38,705 nt of DNA from assembly GCA_958403395.1 (NCBI GenBank), contig CATXXF010000019.1:1-38705 (forward strand), written 5' to 3'. The DNA is from an uncultured Collinsella sp. GTDB taxonomy: Bacteria > Actinomycetota > Coriobacteriia > Coriobacteriales > Coriobacteriaceae. The stretch's first letter is position 1; the number at the start of each line of letters is the position of its first letter. The notes under the pieces are model-generated. The model worked only from the letters and a program-made list of their open reading frames with translations, searched no databases and was not told the DNA's origin. Shown piece after piece: positions 1 to 8,913 of this stretch. The position numbers and the translations under genes are program-made.

Positions 1-3
1 GAC

Positions 4-29
4 GGAAAGCACATTAAGTGCTTTCCTTT
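4..29 (+). terminator. Intrinsic terminator of an upstream gene
   Basis: A perfect 9-bp stem (GGAAAGCAC / GTGCTTTCC) with a 5-nt loop is followed by TTT on the plus strand. The minus strand has no T-run, so it most likely ends a plus-strand gene lying left of the window. The T-run is short, so efficiency is uncertain. Confidence 0.55.
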
Positions 30-205
30 GCGTGCGGAACTCGCGACAAACTTAACCCCCGCCCTCAGCCCCGGAAACCCTCCCTACCGTCACATTATTC
101 AACCAGTTTTGCGGGCGTGCGCCGCTGCGCGGCTAGCCCGCGTGCTCCTCGGCGGGGTTGGTCTGATTGTTCTGGTTGGACTTCTTACTTTGGCTCAGAG
201 AAAAG

Positions 206-235
206 CGGGAGATGCGTTGTGCATCCCCCGTTTTT
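206..235. terminator. Bidirectional intrinsic terminator behind the phosphodiesterase gene
   Basis: A 10-bp stem with one mismatch (CGGGAGATGC / GCATCCCCCG) and a 5-nt loop is followed by TTTTT on the plus strand and, on the minus strand, by CTTTT. It lies 8 nt past the stop codon of the minus-strand gene ending at 243, so it most likely ends that transcript. It also lies inside a short plus-strand reading frame (28-246), which argues against that frame being a gene. Confidence 0.6.
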
Positions 236-242
236 GTTGCGG

Positions 243-710
243 TTAGTCTAGGTCAATAAACTTGGTACTTATGATCTTGCCGTCTTTTACTAGCATTCTG
301 GCCATGGTGGGGCCTCGGGTGCCTCTGGGGTAGCTGGCGCTGCCCGGGTTGAGGACTAAGCAACGGCCCACTTGGGCTTCTTTGGTTACGTGGGTGTGGC
401 CGTTGATGGCTACGTCTACGGATCCCACCGGAAGGTCTTCGCGGTAGTGGGCTACGGCGAATTTAAGGCCTTCGTAGGTAAAGAGTGCAAGACGGTCTAC
501 ATCGGGGCCGTAGTCGCGGTAGTAATCGTTGTTACCCAGTACGGCCCGCACGGGGGCGATGGTGCATAGGTGCTCGTAGTCCATCTCTGACGTGAGGTCG
601 CCGGCGTGGATAATCAGGTCTGCGCCCTCAAGCTCATCCAAGAGCGCAGGCGATAAATAGCCGTGGGTGTCCGAGATGATGTCGATGCGCTTGGCGCTTG
701 CACTGTTCAT
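243..710 (-). CDS. yfcE: YfcE/MJ0936-type metallophosphodiesterase
   Basis: A 155-aa calcineurin-like phosphoesterase of the small YfcE/MJ0936 family, predicted to be a cytoplasmic metal-dependent phosphodiesterase. Ligand motifs are complete: SDTHG (D14, H16), GDL (D38), GNND (N60-D62), H88 and GHTH (H105, H107). The length is normal for the family. The ATG start is preceded by GGAAGGGAT at good spacing. It is the last gene before the terminator at 206-235. The terminator of the response regulator gene (750-800) lies only 40 nt upstream of the start, so it either has a very close promoter or depends on read-through. The biological substrate is unknown; E. coli YfcE acts on artificial phosphodiesters. 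Family assignment is firm, the physiological role is not. Confidence 0.9.
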   Translation of the reverse strand: MNSASAKRIDIISDTHGYLSPALLDELEGADLIIHAGDLTSEMDYEHLCTIAPVRAVLGNNDYYRDYGPDVDRLALFTYEGLKFAVAHYREDLPVGSVDVAINGHTHVTKEAQVGRCLVLNPGSASYPRGTRGPTMARMLVKDGKIISTKFIDLD

Positions 711-749
711 GGGATCCCTTCCGCAAAAAACGATTCGGCAGATACATAC

Positions 750-800
750 AAAAAAGGCCCCACGGCTCCGCAGACGATGGGTCTACAGGGCTGCGGGGCC
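750..800 (-). terminator. Intrinsic terminator of the first LytSR operon
   Basis: On the minus strand, GGCCCCGCAG folds back on CTGC...GGGGCC (6 bp plus a 4-bp extension across a bulge) and is followed by a run of T (A750-A755 on the plus strand). It begins 7 nt past the stop codon of the response regulator gene ending at 807. Confidence 0.65.
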
Positions 801-806
801 AGTGTG

Positions 807-1523
807 CTAGAGACTCAGGGCCTTCTTGAGCGGCACGACGCGGCGGCGCGAAACCGGCACGCGTTCGTCGACGCCCGTAATGCCCAGCTGGATGGCGCCC
901 GAGGGCACCGTCTCGACGTCCGTAACGCACGCCAAGTTGACGATATAGCGGCGGTGAACACGGAAGAAGCCAAAGTCGCAGAGCTTGGCCTCAAACTGCG
1001 CCAGCGAGGTTGTCGACAAAAAGCGATCATCGACGGTATAGATGCAGGAGTAATCGTCCTTGGCCATGATAAAGCGAATGTCGTCCACGGGAATGAGCAC
1101 CTTGCGGCCGCCCTTTTCCACCGGGATACGCTCGATGGTCACCTTGCTGTCCGTAACCGGCTTGGCGCGTTGCATGACCTTCTCGATCGCGCGATCCAAG
1201 CGAGCTTCCTCGACCGGCTTCATCAGATAATCGACGGCATCCACGTCGAATGCCTCGACCGCATGGTCACTATACGCAGTCACAAACACGATCGCCGGCG
1301 GATTTTTGAGCTTATGCAGCGCCTCGGCAAGTTGCAGGCCCGAGGCACCGGGCATCGAGATATCGAGAAACACGACATCCACGCGACTTTCCATAAGCAT
1401 CTCGATGGCGGAGCGGACGCTCGACGCCTCCGTGATCGTGCCGATCTTGCCCGTTTGCTCGAGCAGGAAGCGAAGCTCCGAGCGAGCCGGCGCCTCATCA
1501 TCCACAATCATCGCACGCAGCAT
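807..1523 (-). CDS. LytTR-family response regulator (pair 1)
   Basis: A 238-aa two-component response regulator with an N-terminal receiver domain (about 1-120) and a C-terminal LytTR DNA-binding domain (about 135-235). Acidic pocket D8-D9, phosphoacceptor D54 in VVFLDISMPG, and the conserved LMKP lysine are visible; the LytTR part carries FFRVHRRYIVNL and the VPVSRRR end. I chose the ATG at 1521-1523, which has GAAAGG 10 nt upstream; the frame is open 21 nt further to a TTG that lacks support. It lies 72 nt behind the cognate kinase, with which it should be co-transcribed. Phosphorylation is expected to drive binding to direct-repeat sites upstream of target genes; the targets cannot be read from this window. 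Paralogous to the regulator at 6693-7427. Confidence 0.92.
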   Translation of the reverse strand: MLRAMIVDDEAPARSELRFLLEQTGKIGTITEASSVRSAIEMLMESRVDVVFLDISMPGASGLQLAEALHKLKNPPAIVFVTAYSDHAVEAFDVDAVDYLMKPVEEARLDRAIEKVMQRAKPVTDSKVTIERIPVEKGGRKVLIPVDDIRFIMAKDDYSCIYTVDDRFLSTTSLAQFEAKLCDFGFFRVHRRYIVNLACVTDVETVPSGAIQLGITGVDERVPVSRRRVVPLKKALSL

Positions 1524-1595
1524 AGGGATAAAACCTTTCGTCAACTAACTACGCCGGGCATCCGTCGCATGACGTTGAGCCCGTAGCCTTTTATT

Positions 1596-2939
1596 TTACT
1601 CTTGAATGTCAAAGATGCTCTCTGACAAATCAAGATGAAGGAGCACTTTGGTGCCCTTGCCCGGCGCCGATTCGACACGCGTATAGGAGTGCGGCCCATA
1701 AAAGCGATGGATGCGCTCCGAAATATTGTGCATGGCCACACCGGCGCCGCCACCCTGGGGAGAGCTGGCGTCGGGACGGGCAGAGCGCTCGTCAAACAGT
1801 CTGGCGGCGGTACCCTCATCCATGCCCACGCCATTATCGGCCACGGCAATCAAGATTGCATCCTCGCCGTCTTGGTGAACGGTCACGTCGATCCTCAGGG
1901 CGTCGTCATCGCCCATACCATGACGTACGGCGTTCTCGACAATCGGCTGGATCACGAACGCCGGCACCAGCGTATCTTCCACGTCCTCGGACACATCGAA
2001 CGTCGCGAGCACGCGGTCCTCGCCAAAGCGGGCCTTCTCAAAGGTAAGGTAGCGCTTGGTCTGTGCAACCTCGCGCGAGACCGGAATAAGCGATCCCGAG
2101 TTGTCGAGCGTGGCACGATAGAACGATGAGAACTCACGAAGCAGTTCGCGGGCCCGCAGCGGGTCGGTGCGCGTAAACGATGCAATGGTGTTCAGCGTGT
2201 TGAACAGGAAGTGCGGGTTAATCTGCGCCTGCAGCGCACGCACCTCGGCGCGCGCCGTGAGCTCCTTTTGTACCTCGAGCTCGTGGATGGCGAGCTGCGT
2301 GGACAAAATCTCGGCAAAGCCCGAGGCAAGCGCGTACTGGGTACGGTCGACGGCGCGCGGGGTCTTGTAGTAGAACTTGAGCGTGCCGACGGTACGATCG
2401 CCCACCTTGATGGGGGCGATAATGCCGGCGGGGACTTGGTTGTGCGAGCCATCCGAGCCCACGACATCCACCATACGGTTGAACGACTGCACGATGCCAT
2501 GTTCGATAACGTAGCGTGTGGCAAGCGTGTGGATGGGAGAATCTGGCAGTAGTTTTTCCTCAAACTCGCCCGCGCAGGCCAACACGTTGCCCTCGTCGGT
2601 GATGGCCACCGTCATGGCGCGCGTCTCGGGCAAAATGCGCCGGCACACCAAACGCGCCGACTCCTGCGTCAGACCGCCCTTAATGTCCTCGAGCATGGCC
2701 GAGGCCACCGAGAGCGTCTCCTCGGTGTACTGGGAGCGCACCGAATCGGGATTGAGCGTCAAAAAGATAAAGATGCACAGAAAGATGCACAGCAGCGCGC
2801 AGGCAATCACCGTGGCGATCGGCTCGATACCGGTCACCAAGGCAAAAATAAAGTACACCAGCACGCAAATGGCGCAGGCAACGGCAATGATGCGAAAGAT
2901 TGATATTGAACTATCGCGCTGGGCGCGGCGGTCGATCAT
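1596..2939 (-). CDS. LytS/YehU-type sensor histidine kinase (pair 1)
   Basis: A 447-aa membrane histidine kinase. Two transmembrane helices (about 13-36 and 41-62) are followed by a GAF-like sensing segment (about 75-215), a His_kinase domain with QINPHFLFNTLNTI (phosphoacceptor H243), and an HATPase_c domain with N336 (VENAVRHG) and DNGVGMD (368-374). The short two-helix membrane part, without the 5TM LytS module, suggests sensing in or just under the membrane through the GAF-like region. The start codon overlaps the stop of the glycosyltransferase gene (ATGA, 2936-2939), so translation is coupled. It pairs with the LytTR regulator behind it. The stimulus is unknown. Confidence 0.93.
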   Translation of the reverse strand: MIDRRAQRDSSISIFRIIAVACAICVLVYFIFALVTGIEPIATVIACALLCIFLCIFIFLTLNPDSVRSQYTEETLSVASAMLEDIKGGLTQESARLVCRRILPETRAMTVAITDEGNVLACAGEFEEKLLPDSPIHTLATRYVIEHGIVQSFNRMVDVVGSDGSHNQVPAGIIAPIKVGDRTVGTLKFYYKTPRAVDRTQYALASGFAEILSTQLAIHELEVQKELTARAEVRALQAQINPHFLFNTLNTIASFTRTDPLRARELLREFSSFYRATLDNSGSLIPVSREVAQTKRYLTFEKARFGEDRVLATFDVSEDVEDTLVPAFVIQPIVENAVRHGMGDDDALRIDVTVHQDGEDAILIAVADNGVGMDEGTAARLFDERSARPDASSPQGGGAGVAMHNISERIHRFYGPHSYTRVESAPGKGTKVLLHLDLSESIFDIQE

Positions 2940-4123
2940 TCGGCCCCCTCCAGGATACTGATCAGTTGTGCGTCACGCCAAAGCCCGTCCATGATCTTGG
3001 GCCAAAAGCTCTGGAAACGCAGGTAGCTTGCAGCGTTTTGGCGCGCATAGGCCTTTGCCTCGCCGATACCATGGCGCCAAATGCGCAGGTAGCCCTCATG
3101 CTCGCGGGTAAACACGCTGCGGACCATAGCGGTCTTGCGCACGCGGTCGTCGAGCTCGCGCGAAATCCACGGGCCCGGATAGGGCATGAGCGATGCCGCC
3201 GTAACGGGAATGAGCTCCTTTTGATGCGCGGCGAATGTCAACTTGGCCCGTTCGTAGTACCAACGGTATACATCCTGCATAAAGCGCGGTGAGCGCTTTT
3301 CGGACTCCGGAGGCAGATGGCGCACGGTCCACTCGTTATCGAACCACACGTCGTAGCCAAACATGCGCATGTTAAAGAGGTAATCCAAGTCCTCGCCGCG
3401 GGTGATAAACGGGTCAAAGGCCACACGCGTAAAGGCGCGGGCGTGCAGGGCCATCAGACCGCCGCACACGTAGTTGGAGCGCGAGATGCGGGTGCCCGAG
3501 AGCGCCTTTTTCATCCAACGGTTGAACTCGATGCGCTTGGTCCACCAACGATGGCAGATGCCCGCCTTGTCCGTGGGAGCCAGCGGCGAGCCGTCGCGAT
3601 CGTAGAAATAGCCGCTCTTGACCAAGATCGGCAAGCCCTGACGCGTCTGCTGCCCCAACGCATAGGTCGCGCGCTTCATAAAGTCGGCGTCGATGACAGT
3701 CTCATCGTCATCCAAAAAGATAACCGCGTCATGCCCCAGCACAGCGGCACAGGCTAACCCCATGTTGCGGATGGCACCGTAGCCTCGCAGGCTCACGCAT
3801 TCGCCCGAACCCTTGGGCGCGATCTGAGCAACCCGGTCTGCGATGTGCGAGGCCTGGGTGTTGGTGACAACGGTGACCTTGAGCGTGGGATGCGCGTCGA
3901 CAATCTCGTGCACGCGCAGCGACACATCGGCTGTGGCAGAACCGGGACAGACCACCAAAAGGATGATGCGCGGAATGTCGCACACCTGCTCAAGCGAGAC
4001 CAAGCAGCGGTCGAGTTCGGGATTGTCGGCGTTGAGTCGCGTCGAATGGTCATAGGTGCCAGGGGCGTTTGCGCAAGCGTCATCGCCCGCCCAATACGTT
4101 GGAATCACGACTGTGGCGTTCAT
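2936..4123 (-). CDS. Family 2-like glycosyltransferase
   Basis: A 395-aa cytoplasmic GT-A-fold glycosyltransferase without membrane segments. The N-terminus MNATVVIPTY is a typical GT2 nucleotide-sugar-binding strand; FLDDDE (D138-D140) is the metal-binding DXD-type motif, and RGEDLD (E244-D245) is the likely catalytic acidic pair. A Trp/Tyr-rich C-terminal third follows. GGGAGGG sits 7 nt before the ATG. It is the first gene of an operon with the LytS-type kinase (ATGA overlap) and LytTR regulator, which suggests that an envelope glycan is controlled by, or reports to, that two-component system. The acceptor and sugar are unknown. A strong terminator hairpin lies only 22 nt upstream of the start, so transcription must start upstream and pass it, or start within it. 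Confidence 0.85.
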   Translation of the reverse strand: MNATVVIPTYWAGDDACANAPGTYDHSTRLNADNPELDRCLVSLEQVCDIPRIILLVVCPGSATADVSLRVHEIVDAHPTLKVTVVTNTQASHIADRVAQIAPKGSGECVSLRGYGAIRNMGLACAAVLGHDAVIFLDDDETVIDADFMKRATYALGQQTRQGLPILVKSGYFYDRDGSPLAPTDKAGICHRWWTKRIEFNRWMKKALSGTRISRSNYVCGGLMALHARAFTRVAFDPFITRGEDLDYLFNMRMFGYDVWFDNEWTVRHLPPESEKRSPRFMQDVYRWYYERAKLTFAAHQKELIPVTAASLMPYPGPWISRELDDRVRKTAMVRSVFTREHEGYLRIWRHGIGEAKAYARQNAASYLRFQSFWPKIMDGLWRDAQLISILEGAE

Positions 4124-4144
4124 GCCTTACCCTCCCTGCAACAC

Positions 4145-4179
4145 AAAAACGGGACGCCGCCAAACACAGGCGACGCCCC
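4145..4179 (-). terminator. Intrinsic terminator between MFS and glycosyltransferase genes
   Basis: On the minus strand an 11-bp GC-rich stem with two G-T wobbles (4169-4179 with 4151-4161), a 7-nt loop and GTTTTT. It is about 115 nt past the MFS stop codon and 22 nt before the glycosyltransferase start codon, so it could end the MFS transcript or act as a leader attenuator. A weak -10-like TATGAT (4197-4202, minus) lies just upstream of it; no convincing -35 box is visible. Confidence 0.6.
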
Positions 4180-4294
4180 GCGACCTAGCTGATTCCATCA
4201 TACCCACTTGGGCAAATCATTGCTCGCAAGTCGCAATGTTTATTGCGGATAACCCCAAAAGAGTACCGTGGACAGGCACAATAGCCGCTCACTC

Positions 4295-5554
4295 CTATGC
4301 GGCATGCTCTGCTGCCCGAGTCATGCGGGACAGGCGAACCAGCAGCATAAAGCCAACGATCAGCAGCACGCCAATAGAAAGGACGCCCAGCGACGGGTTG
4401 CCGGTCAGCGAGGTAACGACCGACACTAGGAAGGTACCCATGACGCTTGCATAACGACCAAAGATGTCAAAGAAGCCGTAGTACTCGTTGGACTTTTCCT
4501 TGGGGATAATGCGACCAAAGTAGCTACGGCTGAGCGCCTGCACGCCGCCCTGGAACAGGCCGACCATAATGGCAAGCACCCAGAACTCAAAGGCGGTCTT
4601 TAGGAAGAACGCGGCGAACAGCACAATGCCCATGTAGGCGGCGACCGCCACCAGGATCATGTTGAGCGTGCCCACGCGTCCGGCGAGCTTGCCGTAGATG
4701 ATGGCGGACGGAAAGGCCACGAACTGCGTAACGAGCAGCGCCAGTACCAGCTGGGTCGAGTCGATGCCCAAAGCCGAGCCGTAGCTGGTAGCCATGGAAA
4801 TGACCGTGTGGACGCCATCGATATAGAAGAAGAACGCAATCATGTAGACCAGCACGGTCTTGTTGTGGGCGATCTCGCGCATGGTACGTCCGACCTCGGA
4901 GAACACACCGCCAACGATGTGGCCGATGGTGTCCTCGGGACCGCGCTCGCGACCATACTTTTGCTTATAGGCGTGAATGAGCGGCAGGGTAAAGACGAGC
5001 CACCAGGCACCAGTGATGATAAAAGACAGACGCGTTGCCAGCATGGTGGGGACGCCAAGAGCGGGACCACCCATGATGAGCGCCAGGCAGATGACGAACG
5101 GCACGGTGGAACCGATGTAGCCCCAGGCATAACCCGAGCTGGACACGGCGTCCATGCGCTCGTCGGTGGTAACGTCGGGCAGCATGGCGTCGTAGAACGT
5201 CATAGAAGAGTTAAGGCCGATGGTGCACAGCACGTACACGGTCAAAAATGCCATGGCGGACATTGGGATAGCCTGCGCCAGGCAAAGAACCAGGCCCGTG
5301 AGGAAAAAGCCCAAGAAGAACTTGATTTTGTTGCCGGCGTAGTCGGCAAGTGCGCCCAGAATGGGCATGAGCATGGCGATGACCAGCGAGGCGATCGTCT
5401 GTGCATTGCCCCAGGCGACCACCAGGTCGGCCGAGGAAGCGCCGGTATTGATGGCGTTAAAGTAAATGGGCACCACCGAGGTATTGAGCAGCACGAGGGC
5501 CGAATTGCCCACATCATACATAACCCAGTTACGCTCGAGCTTGGTGTATTTCAT
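4295..5554 (-). CDS. UMF1 (Atg22-like) family MFS transporter
   Basis: A 419-aa polytopic protein with about 12 predicted transmembrane helices. The N-terminal motif WVMYDVGNSA and the later GGVQALSRSYFGRIIP are characteristic of the UMF1 / vacuole-effluxer Atg22-like branch of the major facilitator superfamily; yeast Atg22 exports amino acids from the vacuole, while bacterial members are mostly uncharacterised. Length is normal for bacterial members. GAAGGG precedes the ATG. It stands between the phospholipase C-like gene (101 nt upstream) and the glycosyltransferase operon and ends in the terminator at 4145-4179. Substrate and direction of transport are not predictable from the sequence. 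Confidence 0.85.
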   Translation of the reverse strand: MKYTKLERNWVMYDVGNSALVLLNTSVVPIYFNAINTGASSADLVVAWGNAQTIASLVIAMLMPILGALADYAGNKIKFFLGFFLTGLVLCLAQAIPMSAMAFLTVYVLCTIGLNSSMTFYDAMLPDVTTDERMDAVSSSGYAWGYIGSTVPFVICLALIMGGPALGVPTMLATRLSFIITGAWWLVFTLPLIHAYKQKYGRERGPEDTIGHIVGGVFSEVGRTMREIAHNKTVLVYMIAFFFYIDGVHTVISMATSYGSALGIDSTQLVLALLVTQFVAFPSAIIYGKLAGRVGTLNMILVAVAAYMGIVLFAAFFLKTAFEFWVLAIMVGLFQGGVQALSRSYFGRIIPKEKSNEYYGFFDIFGRYASVMGTFLVSVVTSLTGNPSLGVLSIGVLLIVGFMLLVRLSRMTRAAEHAA

Positions 5555-5655
5555 GGACAGGGACCCTTCGTATTCGCCCGATATGCAGTTAGTTTATCGT
5601 ACCCCAATTGTCCAGAACCGCCGGTAAGGATTCGGCAAAGGGGCACGCACGGGCC

Positions 5656-6600
5656 CTATTCCTCGCGGTCGAACTCCTCATCGGCATTGAGCACGCGACC
5701 GCTGTAGTTGACGTGACTGGTCACGGCATCCATGTCACCGGTCTCGATAAAACGTGCGACCGTGCACTCGTAATCGCCCAGCGCGCGATCAAAGACCTCG
5801 GGGAAACTCTCGTTCGAGACCTCGTCGGTAAAGGGATTCTTCCATGTCAGATGGCCCAGGTTACCGGTGCGCTCGGGCAACTCCGTCGTCACGCGATGAG
5901 CAAGGCCGTCGAGCAGCGAGTAATCGTGCACCAAGCCCTCAACCAGCGAGATCGCGCGCGTCTTTGCGGAGCCGGCCGGCTCAATCGCGCGGTAAAGTCG
6001 CTGCATATTGGCAACGGCAGCACCGTACTCCCCCGCCGGAATGTCAATGCCGTACACGCGTCCGGCAACATAGCTCATCAGCACGCCGGCCACGCGATTG
6101 ATGCGATCGGTGGTGACGATCTCGCCCGCCGGCGGGTAATCGTCAACCGTAGCGCCATCGCGTTTAAGCTGCAGCATCAGCACATCCAGGTCGCTCTCGA
6201 TCACGGCATGGACCTGACTGCTCGAATCCTCAAGCTCTGAATCGGACTCGACAATGCCAAACTGCTGCTCATAGACAAAGGGATGGGCGTTGCGGTCGAG
6301 CACGTAATGAGACAGCAGGCCCAGCGCAAAGGCGCGACCCAAGCTGGCGTCGCGCGGCAGCAGATGTGACACGCCGTCGCGCAGGCACGCAAACTGACGA
6401 GACATGCGCGACCGATGCATGACCTGCGCCAGCAGCGTGCAGTCGGAAACACGCGGTGTCAGAATGTGAAAGAAAAACGGGTCGGGGCCTTGGTTGCCCA
6501 AGATAAAGGCAATGCGCTCTTCATCGGACGTGATGACGCCCTGCGGAAGACGGTCGATGCTTTCCTCGCCAAACAGATGATGGGTGATAAGCGCGGGCAT
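5656..6600 (-). CDS. Zinc-dependent phospholipase C family protein
   Basis: A 314-aa protein resembling the zinc-dependent phospholipase C family (PF00882). Family signatures are MPALITHHLFG at the N-terminus, GNQGPDPFFFH (35-45), and the His/Asp cluster LLSHYVLDRNAHPF (H98, D102, H106), which should bind metal. There is no signal peptide, unlike secreted clostridial alpha-toxins, so it probably acts inside the cell and is not evidently a toxin. The ATG at 6598-6600 is chosen because AAAGGAT lies just upstream and the family motif starts there; the frame is open 30 nt further. It follows the second LytTR regulator by 92 nt with no terminator visible between them, so it may be its co-transcribed partner. 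Catalytic activity is not proven for this cytosolic subgroup. Confidence 0.82.
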   Translation of the reverse strand: MPALITHHLFGEESIDRLPQGVITSDEERIAFILGNQGPDPFFFHILTPRVSDCTLLAQVMHRSRMSRQFACLRDGVSHLLPRDASLGRAFALGLLSHYVLDRNAHPFVYEQQFGIVESDSELEDSSSQVHAVIESDLDVLMLQLKRDGATVDDYPPAGEIVTTDRINRVAGVLMSYVAGRVYGIDIPAGEYGAAVANMQRLYRAIEPAGSAKTRAISLVEGLVHDYSLLDGLAHRVTTELPERTGNLGHLTWKNPFTDEVSNESFPEVFDRALGDYECTVARFIETGDMDAVTSHVNYSGRVLNADEEFDREE

Positions 6601-6692
6601 AATGATCCTTTCGATTTCATTCGATGCCACCCATTATGCCCACCGCGCGCCCATGCCAAACCTGCGATGGTAAACGACGGCACGCAAGCCTC

Positions 6693-7427
6693 TTACGCAA
6701 GCCCCAGGTGCGACTTGACCTCGGCGGCACGACGACGGGACACCGGTACCGTCGAGTTCACGCGGTCGAGCCTGAGCTCCATCAACCCCGTGGAGCCAAT
6801 CTCAACATTGTGCACGTCTTCCAAATTGACCAGGTAGCTGCGATGAACGCGAATAAAGCCCTCGGAGTCCAAGCGACGCTCGAGCGAAGAGATCGACTCA
6901 TTGATCAGGTACGTTCCCTCGGCGCAGATGGCGTTGCAAAAATCGGCGCGCGCCTCAAAGTAGCAGACGTCTGCGGCGGGAATGAACACCTTTTTGCCCC
7001 CGCGGTCCACCGTCAGACGCAAAGGCTGGCGCGGAGCATGGATAACACGACGGGCACCCAAGGCTGCCTCGATCTTGTCGAGTGCCTTTGACAGGCGTGC
7101 GTCCTCGACCGGCTTGACGACATAGTCGACCGCATCGAGGTTATACGCATCAGCGGCAAATTCGGCAAACGCCGTCACAAACACAACCACCGGCGGCGTC
7201 TTTAGGTTCTGCAGCGTCTCGGCAAGCTCAATTCCCGAGCGACCGGGCATGGTAATGTCTAAAAACAACACGTCGGGCTTGTTCGACAGAATCGACTCCA
7301 CGGCTTCGGTGACATTGCCCGCCTCGGCAATCTGACCCACACGCGTATCCTTTTCCAACAGATAGCGTAGCTCAGCCCTAATGGGAGGCTCGTCATCAAC
7401 CACCAAGATGTTCCAGCCTTCGGACAT
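6693..7427 (-). CDS. LytTR-family response regulator (pair 2)
   Basis: A 244-aa regulator: receiver domain (about 5-122) with D11-D12, phosphoacceptor D57 (VLFLDITMPG) and VVKPVED lysine, then a LytTR DNA-binding domain (about 140-240) with GFIRVHRSYLVNL and VPVSRRR. AGAGGGGAAG precedes the ATG. It is 38 nt downstream of its kinase. Domain layout and long stretches of sequence match the regulator at 807-1523, so the two arose by duplication. Downstream, the phospholipase C-like gene may be in the same transcript. Confidence 0.92.
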   Translation of the reverse strand: MSEGWNILVVDDEPPIRAELRYLLEKDTRVGQIAEAGNVTEAVESILSNKPDVLFLDITMPGRSGIELAETLQNLKTPPVVVFVTAFAEFAADAYNLDAVDYVVKPVEDARLSKALDKIEAALGARRVIHAPRQPLRLTVDRGGKKVFIPAADVCYFEARADFCNAICAEGTYLINESISSLERRLDSEGFIRVHRSYLVNLEDVHNVEIGSTGLMELRLDRVNSTVPVSRRRAAEVKSHLGLA

Positions 7428-7465
7428 ATGTGCTTCCCCTCTTTTTCTCTCAATCCAACCGCGTG

Positions 7466-8851
7466 CTACGCCGTCAACGGCGCCGGCTCATGCGGCTCGC
7501 CGTTCAGCTCGACGATGACCTGCGTTCCCACGCCCTCCTGGGACTTCACGCGCATGCCGGAATCTTCTCCGTAAAAGAAATGGATGCGCTGAAGCACGTT
7601 GAAGAGCGCCAGGCCGCAACCTCGCTTGACGGAGCCGTCGGCGGTAATGCTCTCGGGCTCCTCCAGGCGATGTTGCTCAAACAGATGCGCGCAGACCTCT
7701 TCGCTCATACCGATGCCATCGTCCTCGACGATGATCTCCAAACCGTCATCGGTCTCGAAAGCCCTAACACGAATAGAAAGCGGCTCGGTCTCGCGCTGCG
7801 CGTGCTTGATGCAGTTTTCGAGCAACGGCTGCAAGATAAACGGCGGCACCATGCAATCGCGCACCTCAAAGTCGATATCGACCGAGACGCGCAGACGGCC
7901 GTCGCCATAACGAGCCTGCATAAGATTGATATAGCGAGTGCCCTGTTCCACCTCGTGCTCGAGCGTTGTGAGGGTATCGGAATCAGAAAGCGTCTGACGG
8001 TAGTAGTTGGAGAAGTCGATCAGCAGCGATCGCGCCTTGTCGGGCTCGGTTCGAACGAGCGACACGATCGTGCTAATGGTATTGAATAGAAAATGCGGGT
8101 CGACCTGCGACTGCAGGGCACGAAGCTCAACGCGGGCCGTGAGCTCGTCCTGGCGCTCGAGCTCAAAGCTCGCAAGCTGCGTGGAAATGAGGTCGGCAAA
8201 GCCCGAGGCAAGCGCCGTCTGGCGCATATCGATACTGCTCAGACGGGGATAATACAGCTCGAGCGTGCCCACGCAATGCCCGCGCACGGTAAGCGGTGCG
8301 ACAATACCGGCGCGCAGGCGCGGAAAGTAGCCACCCGTCTCGGTCGAGGCATCGCGCGAGAACACGCTTTGCTCACCGCTGTTGATCACGTTGAGCGTAG
8401 TCCGCAGCACCACCGGGGTGCCCGCGGGGCATTTTGCCGAGTCCTCGCCCCAGCTTGCCAACACCTGCTTGCCGTCGGTAAAGCAGATGGCAGAGGCGAT
8501 AGTTTCGGACAGGATGATCTTAGAGGCGCCCAGGGCAGCTTCGGGCGTAAGGCCGCGCGACGTGTAGGCGAATATTTTTGAAGCGATGGCGAGCGTGCGG
8601 TCGGTTGCACTCGATGTGAGGTCGTCGGGAACGACAAAGACGTACGAGAAGAAGAAGCACAGCATGACCAAGCCGGCAATGACGACAACGGCCGGAACGG
8701 GATTGGGATTATCGGTTAGATCCCAGATGAGCAGCAGGATAAGCAGCGGAACGACAATACCGAGCAAGATGGCTTGAACCACATGCTGAGCGGTACGAAA
8801 GACCTTGGTAGAGTTGTAGCTCTTGCCCAGAATCAGCCTATTGAGATCCAC
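7466..8851 (-). CDS. LytS/YehU-type sensor histidine kinase (pair 2)
   Basis: A 461-aa kinase with two transmembrane helices (about 25-44 and 53-74), a GAF-like region (about 85-225), QVDPHFLFNTISTI with phosphoacceptor H253, a PLLENCIKH N-box and a DDGIGMSEE G-box. I place the start at the GTG at 8849-8851 because GAAGGAG lies 6 nt upstream; an in-frame ATG at 8857 would leave no spacing to that site, and an ATG at 8881 has no ribosome-binding site. In the segment before the phosphorylated His, 33 of 45 residues match the kinase at 1596-2939, so the two kinases are paralogues. The terminator at 8885-8910 and a palindrome at 8914-8928 lie directly upstream, suggesting a regulated leader. Confidence 0.9.
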   Translation of the reverse strand: MDLNRLILGKSYNSTKVFRTAQHVVQAILLGIVVPLLILLLIWDLTDNPNPVPAVVVIAGLVMLCFFFSYVFVVPDDLTSSATDRTLAIASKIFAYTSRGLTPEAALGASKIILSETIASAICFTDGKQVLASWGEDSAKCPAGTPVVLRTTLNVINSGEQSVFSRDASTETGGYFPRLRAGIVAPLTVRGHCVGTLELYYPRLSSIDMRQTALASGFADLISTQLASFELERQDELTARVELRALQSQVDPHFLFNTISTIVSLVRTEPDKARSLLIDFSNYYRQTLSDSDTLTTLEHEVEQGTRYINLMQARYGDGRLRVSVDIDFEVRDCMVPPFILQPLLENCIKHAQRETEPLSIRVRAFETDDGLEIIVEDDGIGMSEEVCAHLFEQHRLEEPESITADGSVKRGCGLALFNVLQRIHFFYGEDSGMRVKSQEGVGTQVIVELNGEPHEPAPLTA

Positions 8852-8884
8852 CGTCATCTCCTTCTTACTGACGCACCCCATAGC

Positions 8885-8910
8885 AATAAAGAGGGCCGCA
8901 AGCGACCCTC
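8885..8910 (-). terminator. Weak intrinsic terminator or leader attenuator
   Basis: On the minus strand an 8-bp stem including one G-T wobble (GAGGGTCG / CGGCCCTC) with a CTTG loop is followed by TTTATT. It is 60 nt past the amidohydrolase stop and about 33 nt before the kinase start, so it may end the first transcript or attenuate the second. Confidence 0.5.
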
Positions 8911-8913
8911 TCC

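Noticed and set aside
28..246. A 72-codon frame with one hydrophobic stretch
   Set aside because: It starts at TTG without a ribosome-binding site and contains a terminator hairpin near its end.
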